This document shows, piece after piece, positions 54,996 to 64,000 of a stretch of 64,000 bases of DNA. The stretch's first letter is position 1, and every line of letters starts with the position of its first letter. This DNA is from Liquidambar formosana (lineage: Eukaryota; Streptophyta; Magnoliopsida; Saxifragales; Altingiaceae): positions 27,756,717 through 27,820,716 of the forward strand of contig CM077828.1 of NCBI GenBank assembly GCA_039720395.1, given 5' to 3'. The notes below the pieces were generated by a model. It did not search any database and was not told where the DNA came from. It saw only the letters and a program-made list of their open reading frames with translations. The position numbers were made by a program, and so were the translations under genes.

Positions 54996-56385
54996 TCATC
55001 TTCCACAGAACAAACTTTCGGATGATCCTGAAAAGCTTGGACCAGATAGCAAACGCAAAACTTCCCCCTCTTGCTGGATTTCCACTGCTAGAATATCTAA
55101 AAATGGTGGTTCTGTTGGAAAAACATTTTCCCGCTCCCTGTAATTTCTCAGCAATTCCACCACTTTTCCCATTGTGGGGCGATAACTGGCTGTACCTTGT
55201 GTGCACAGTAATCCCACATGAACCACATGCACGATCTCATCCTCCACTGCACCATCATAGAAACTCCTATCTATAATATCCTTGATAGTTTTAGCCTCAT
55301 AATGACTCCATACCTGGTTTCAGAAAAAAATGGTACTAGCTGGTTAGTCCGGTAAAAATAAGATGTTCCCATCGCCAAGGAAAATACTAGTATATTCCAA
55401 TATTTCCCCATTAAAACGAATACCTTAGCTAATAAAATTTGTCCAGGATTTGCTCCATGGCCATTGTTGCACCTCTGCCCAGTCACGATTTCAAGTATTA
55501 GTACTCCAAAGCTATATACGTCAGCTTTCTCAGTTAGATGCCCATGTACAACATACTCAGGAGCCATATAACCTCTGCACCACACTCTTCTTTTAGTCTA
55601 GTCATCGATTTTCAAACATTTAACAATCTACAAAGGGGAGTAAGATCACCACATGGAGATAAAATTGTTCCAATTATTTCCCATAACACTTGAAGACTTG
55701 CTTCAATTTTTAGAATGGAGTTATTACTGGGGAAAAAAAAGAAGAAAAGAAAGTCATTGCAGAACATGCCACTAATAAAATATGAAACATCATTCTTTTA
55801 AATGGGAAACATGATCTCATGCATGTAGCAAAACAAATAAACTCCAAACATCATGGACAATAAATAATAGACTCATTTCGACTGCTATGTAAGACAAGAT
55901 GATATCAATTCATTTTCATGCCATATCCAAGCTGTGCTGATGAGATAAATTGCTAAGACAAATCTAACCAGCCTGATGGATTACAACCATGGCTTAAATT
56001 AATGAATATGATCTAAGCATTTGGCCAATAATATAAATGAAAAAAAATAGCATAATTGCAAATCTCTGTCTTTAGAAGACGTAATAAATATAAAAAGACA
56101 GATGACTGCAATGTGCATAGAAATCAAGAATTGAGTTATTAAGCTCTTACAGGGTTCCAGCTATTCCAGTGCTAAGATGAGTTTGGTCCTCGGTAAAAGA
56201 TCTTGCAAGGCCAAAGTCAGTTATCTTGGGTTTAAATTTGTCATCTAAGAGAATATTGCTTGCTTTTATATCTCTATGGACTATCTGGATGTCAGACTCT
56301 GCATGGAGGTAAGCGAGGCCCTCTGCCACCCCTTGAATAATATCAATCCTTTTCTGCCAGTCTAAAAGCTTGGCCTGATTTTCAT
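54996..56385 (-). pseudogene. CRK-7, 3' fragment of a cysteine-rich receptor-like kinase
   Basis: Only exons 5 (56385-56151), 6 (55574-55424) and 7 (55313-54996) are present. All have standard lengths and open frames: [29 protein letters not shown] and a tail ending SSESLFCGR. Exons 1-4 (ectodomain, membrane span, glycine loop, catalytic Lys) are missing to the right, where unrelated DNA follows before CRK-8. It therefore lacks ATP-binding elements and a start. A 5' deletion or a partial duplication explains it. Confidence 0.85.
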
Positions 56386-57460
56386 CTGCTTGAAAGAATC
56401 AGAACCATTAACATGTAATACAATTGAAAATGACAGTAGGAAATCATCAAATGTCAATAACATTAAATTAAATCTAGTGGTAGGTGCCAAGCAGAAAGTA
56501 GTCAAAGATAAAACTAGATATTTTTTGTTTCAGACCAGCTGTTAAAAGTAGTGGTCATCACAATTATTTATTTATTTATTTTTTTAAAGTAGCTTGTGTC
56601 TGATTCTTCCACTTGACATCATATGTTAAGTAATTTAGTAACATTATAAGAAGTTCGTTATCAAATCAGGGATCATCGATATGATATTGTATTATGATGT
56701 TACTGGACAGCATTGTTGTAAAAACAAATTATAACTTGTAAATCTTTATAACTCGTATTTTTCCATCCTCCTCACTCAATAGCCAAAAAAAGGTGTAGTA
56801 CACGTACTACTATCGTAGATTTATATTAATATCACATCAAATGGTAACAAAACGGTTGAAAAATATTGGTGGGATACATAACGCAGCTAAGTGGGAAATA
56901 CCACTCTTCTCAAAATTTTATTTTTCAATAGTTCAATCAACTCTCGCATAAGGTTGGATTGATTGTCGATATGAATACCAAAGTGTTTTTTTTTTTTTTT
57001 TTGGGTTTTTAATATCAATTTCTTAAAGGCAATAATTTTAAGGTTCTGCAATAAATATCATACTAGTTTAAGGGTGTTGCCAGCATATCATGGAAAGTTG
57101 AAATGGTTACATTGTGAATGCATTGTGAAAAAGAAGGAACAAAATGCTTGCATGGGTTACTCCAAATGAATACTTGGTTAAAAAAGATATAAATGCAGAA
57201 AGAAGGCACTATAAGTCAAGGAATTTACTTGGTTTCACACTTTCACCTCCACTAAAGAAAAGCGTTAAAGAACTTCAACAGAATGAATTCTAAATTGCAA
57301 ACACAAACTATCACAAAGCAATGACACAGAGAGCACAACCCCAGAAGTACTCATAGAAAGCACTAGACCTGATTCCTGAAAGAGAAAATCCCTTGTTTCC
57401 AAAATAAAGTGCCGTCTAACAAGAGCCTTCAATTTCTCAAATAGTTGGAGAGTACACTAA
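56386..57460. other. Intergenic DNA between CRK-7 and CRK-8
   Basis: No exon-like sequence is found where CRK-7 exons 1-4 would lie. 57280-57440 (AATTGCAAACACAAACTA and following) is related to about 35800-35960 in CRK-5 intron 1, a dispersed repeat of unknown type. A T run lies at 56983-57001. Confidence 0.45.
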
Positions 57461-60631
<3,171 letters not shown>

Positions 60632-62355
60632 CTTTTAATCACTACAAGGTTTAATTTTTTTTTTTTCCTTGAGAAATCTGAAAAATACAAAGATTTGAGA
60701 ACACCCACAAAATGTTTATGTCACTGTTCCATCCAAAATCACACTAAACTATGAACCCAATTTCAATTTTTTTGACTACGACAAAACCTTTTTTTTTTTT
60801 TTTTTTTCACAGATTCCTCAAGAGAAAAATAGAAATTTCAATCCCGCAAAAACCCATATGAGTAAACCCGTTTTTGTTTTTTTGTTTTGTTTTGTTTTTG
60901 GTTTTTTTTTTTTTCAAATAAGCAAAAAGGTAAAAGGGGGCAACTAGTTGTAGCGACTATACTTGGGCGTGACTATAATAGCTTCTTATTTGCTAAGAAA
61001 CTAATGACATGAGAGGCTTAGATAGGCTCCAAAAGGGGGAATTACAGGCTCTCCTTCAAGTCGGTTAAGCCATAGTCTGATCTCAATCCCAGACAAATAC
61101 ACATCACACCACCACCCCTGAGACTTGAACCCTTTATAACTTGGCCTCTTACACCTTTACTACTAAATCCACCATAGACCACCACCCTTGATGGTCTATC
61201 ATATGAGTAACCCCTCTTATAAGCAATCCTATGGCAGGAAAATTATCTAAATGAAGCAGGCCGGGGCACCAAAATTGAGAACTATCGATCAATACACTTA
61301 CCACCCTTCTGAAACAACATACAGAATTCAGGTTATTATATAGACCAGGAATGCCTATTTTTCCAAGAGCCAGTTCAGTAACAGGCGTAGACTTTCTTCA
61401 TGAGACCCACCATGTTGGTCAAAATTAAATGGAATTTGAACTTGTAACATCGAATGGAGACAAACCCAAGAGCATGAACTTTGGCCTGGTCTTCGCCATG
61501 CGATAATGATGTGCACGTGGAAGGTGTAGAAATAATTATTCATTAATTTGTTATTTACTTTTTTTTTTATAAAATTTTGGTCGGTTATAGAAATATGAAT
61601 ATCGTAAAATATGAAAGAAAAATTATACTAACCACTCCTGAGATGATCATCCTTATACACAAATTCTTTCCTCAAAGAAGATACAAATTTAGGAAACCAC
61701 CTCATGAAATCCACCCTCTAATAGAAAGTGGGCCACCACATGACCCACCTTGCGGGTCATGTATCACTGTCCAACTCTCCAAGCACAAATAAATGAATAA
61801 CATTGGTAAAAAAAAGAATAGTCAATTGCTGCAGCAGTTGGTGTTGTAAAAAAAGATGGTCAAATGCTGCAGCAGTTAGTGTTTTGAATATTGACTGAAA
61901 ATAAAGTCCCAGCCGCCTCCAAGTTTGTCGGCTATGTCCAAGTCATGGGTTGAGGAGTGGAGTGAGTGGGGATTTAAAAGAAGGCTCTTCGAAGGACACG
62001 ACTCTTCTACACAACCACTTCATCCAGACAAATACTAACTTGTAAATCCCCATAGTTTATTTTCACCTTTTTAACTCATGAACGGGTGTGGGTATAGCCA
62101 AAAAAAAAAGGTGTAAAAATAGACCTAAAAAATGGAAATATACACTTCTGTGTAGATGACACATTGGTGTGTTGATTTTGGAAAATACCGCTTACATCGA
62201 GTCTTTTGTACAAACTCGCATGGTATATAAATAGTGTTAGATGCTTTGTTATTTTTTCAACGAGTTAATATCATTTCATCATGTGGGTTAATGTAAGAAA
62301 TTGGTGCACATAGCACAACTTATTAGATTTTATATCAATTGCCATATCAAGTGAA

Positions 62356-62388
<33 letters not shown>

Positions 62389-62697
62389 TTGATTTGAAAA
62401 CCGGTGGGATACATAGTACAACTAAATGGAAAATGCTACTCTTCTCAAATTTTCCTTCTTCAAAAGTTTAATCAACTCTCGGATAAATTGGATTCATATA
62501 GATCTTAAAGCTTTGATGAATTATGAGTTGAGTTGAGAGCTTTACTCATTTCTTTCTGTATCTGAATATAATTATGGGAGTCGAAAAAAAAGGAAGAAAA
62601 GGGTCGTTTTAATGGTTTACCAACATGAGGAAAAGAGTTACACAAGTAGTGAGTTGTATCTCTGTATTTATGAATACTATACATGATATCCTCACCA
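60632..62697. other. CRK-8 promoter region and intergenic DNA
   Basis: No gene is supported. The left part matches CRK-6 upstream DNA (CTTGAGAAATCTGAA, CACTGTTCCATCCAAA), interrupted by the SINE at 60870-61199. An AAT repeat lies at 62354-62389. From about 62510 the CRK-9 3' flank begins. Confidence 0.45.
60870..61199 (-). mobile_element. tRNA-derived SINE (about 330 bp)
   Basis: On the minus strand a GGTTCAAGTCTC B box follows an A-box-like TAGTAGTAAAGG, and the element ends in an A-rich tail (T-rich 60871-60916 on the plus strand). The flanks are near-identical: CATATGAGTAAACCC (60855-60869) and CATATGAGTAACCC (61200-61213), a 14-15-bp duplication typical of target-primed insertion. The undisturbed site is seen upstream of CRK-6 near 48507. 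Confidence 0.75.
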
Positions 62698-62743
62698 CCC
62701 CCCCCCCCCCCCCCCCCCCGGGGGGGTAGCGCAGCCGCCCCCC
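62698..62743. repeat. C22-G7 block with GC-rich neighbour
   Basis: A run of 22 C is followed at once by 7 G, then TAGCGCAGCCGCCCCCCGG. Other CRK units have only CACACCC(G/T)CTGGGTCATC at this place, so about 40 bases are extra. It lies 7 bases downstream of the CRK-9 stop codon. It is either a true expansion or a cloning/assembly artefact. Confidence 0.8.
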
Positions 62744-62749
62744 GGGTCA

Positions 62750-64000
62750 TCATCCATAGAACAAATTTCCTGACGATCCTGAAAAACTTGGAGGAGATGG
62801 CAAATGTGAACCTTCACCCAGGATTTCCAACGCTGGAACATCCAAAAATGGTGGTTCTGTGGGAAAAACATCTATCTGATCCTTGTAACTTCTCAGCAGT
62901 TCCACCACTTTTGCCATTGTGGGGCGAAAGCAGGGTGCAGCTTGTGTGCAGAGTAATGCTACATGAACCACATGCAACATATCATCCTCCATTGCATCCT
63001 CGTAGAAACTTCTGTCTATTATTTTGCCGATTTTTTTAGCCTTATAATGACTCCATATCTGGATTCAGAAAAACAATACTAGTTGGTCAGCCTTGTAAAG
63101 ACAAGATGTTTTTATCCCTTATGAAAATTCTAATATATTGTATTATTTCTCGGTAAAAATCAATACCTTTGCTAAGAAATTTTGTCCAGGTTTTGCTCCA
63201 AGGCCATTGTTGCACCTTTGCCCAGTCATGATTTCAAGTACTAATACTCCAAAGCTATATATGTCAGCTTTCTCTGTTAGATGCCCATGTACAAGATACT
63301 CGGGAGACATATAACCTCTGCACCATGTTCTTCTTTTAGTTGAGTTATCTATAAAACTATCTCAAACACATGGAGATGAAATCATTCTGCCTTTTTCCCC
63401 ATAACACTTAAAGACTTGCTTCAAACTTTAGAAAGAGTAATTTCCAAATAAAAACTAGTCATTGCAGAATGTGTCACTAAAAAATTTCAAACAAACTAAT
63501 TTTTAAAAATAAGTTGATCTCATACATGCAGCAAAATGAATGCACTTCAAACATTGTGGACAACATCTAATAGACTCATTTCAGCTGCTATATAAGATAA
63601 GATGGCCGGATGAATTCATTTCCATCTGGCATCCAATTTTCCCTGACGACATTGAGTTCTAAAACAAATCTAACTGGCCGGATGGGATTTACAACCACAA
63701 CGTAAATAAAATCTGATCGAAGTATTTGGCAGAGAATATAAATCATAATTCAATATCTTTAGAAGACATTAAAAAAAGAAAGAAAAAAAGATGACTGAAA
63801 TGTGTAGAGAAATCATTGAATTGAGTTATTAAGCTCTTACAAGGTTCCAGCTATGCCAGTGATAAGATGAGTTTGGTCCTCTGTAAAAGATCTTGCAAGG
63901 CCAAAGTCAGTTATCCTTCGGTTTAAATTTGTCGTCTAAGAGAATATTACTTGGTTTTATATCTCTATGGATTATTCGGATTTCAGACTCCTCATGGAGG
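62750..64000 (-). pseudogene. CRK-9, partial cysteine-rich receptor-like kinase, cut by window edge
   Basis: Visible exons: 7 (63058-62750), 6 (63317-63167) and part of 5 (64000-63841). Exon 7 encodes [20 protein letters not shown] and a tail ending SSGNLFYG. Exon 6 encodes [20 protein letters not shown] and GQNFLAK. Exon 5 carries one extra base near 63917, so that ...KFKPK is followed by DN and a stop just before the DFG motif. All other units lack this base. If the base is real, this copy cannot make a kinase. The remaining exons lie beyond the window. Confidence 0.75.

Overview
The window is nuclear DNA of a flowering plant: AT-rich, with split genes using GT-AG introns, plant receptor kinases, and many plant transposons (Ty1/copia, Helitron, Mutator-like and PIF-like elements, SINEs). 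The repeat content would fit a woody dicot or magnoliid, but the species cannot be read from the sequence.

The backbone is a head-to-tail array of nine cysteine-rich receptor-like kinase (CRK) units, all on the minus strand. They are called CRK-1 to CRK-9 here, in order of increasing coordinate. A complete unit has seven exons: exon 1 encodes the signal peptide and two Gnk2/DUF26 domains, exon 2 the membrane span, and exons 3-7 the kinase. Exon lengths are almost invariant (751, 123, 122, 211, 235 and 151 bp, then a variable last exon), so single-base indels are easy to see. CRK-3, CRK-6 and CRK-8 have continuous reading frames (654, 640 and 625 aa, inferred). CRK-1, CRK-2, CRK-4, CRK-5 and CRK-9 carry frameshifts or deletions. 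CRK-7 is a 3' fragment. CRK-9 runs off the right edge.

Layout: 1-8.7 kb holds CRK-1 and the CRK-2 remnant with duplicated 3' flanks. 8.7-15.3 kb holds an older LTR-element remnant split by a 5.35-kb copia element. 16.3-26.8 kb holds CRK-3 and CRK-4, which are near-duplicates. 30-37.7 kb holds CRK-5, whose first intron is filled with transposons. 38.7-42 kb holds two related TIR elements with 9-bp target duplications, one with a 33-bp minisatellite. 43.1-43.6 kb holds the only non-CRK gene, an intronless secreted prolamin-like protein on the plus strand. 44.5-48.3 kb holds CRK-6. 49.1-52.4 kb holds a young, internally deleted copia element, followed at once by a Helitron (52.4-53.9 kb) and a third 9-bp-TSD element. 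55-60.6 kb holds CRK-7 and CRK-8, and 62.7-64 kb the start of CRK-9.

Functionally, the CRK proteins would sit in the plasma membrane, with the DUF26 ectodomain outside and a Ser/Thr kinase inside, typically in stress, redox or immune signalling. The array looks like ordinary birth-and-death evolution driven by tandem duplication, transposon insertion and recombination. I see no clearly new biochemical system. The most unusual items are the minisatellite-bearing TIR element, the copia derivative whose deleted region is filled by three tandem arrays, the Helitron pair, and the chimeric CRK-1.
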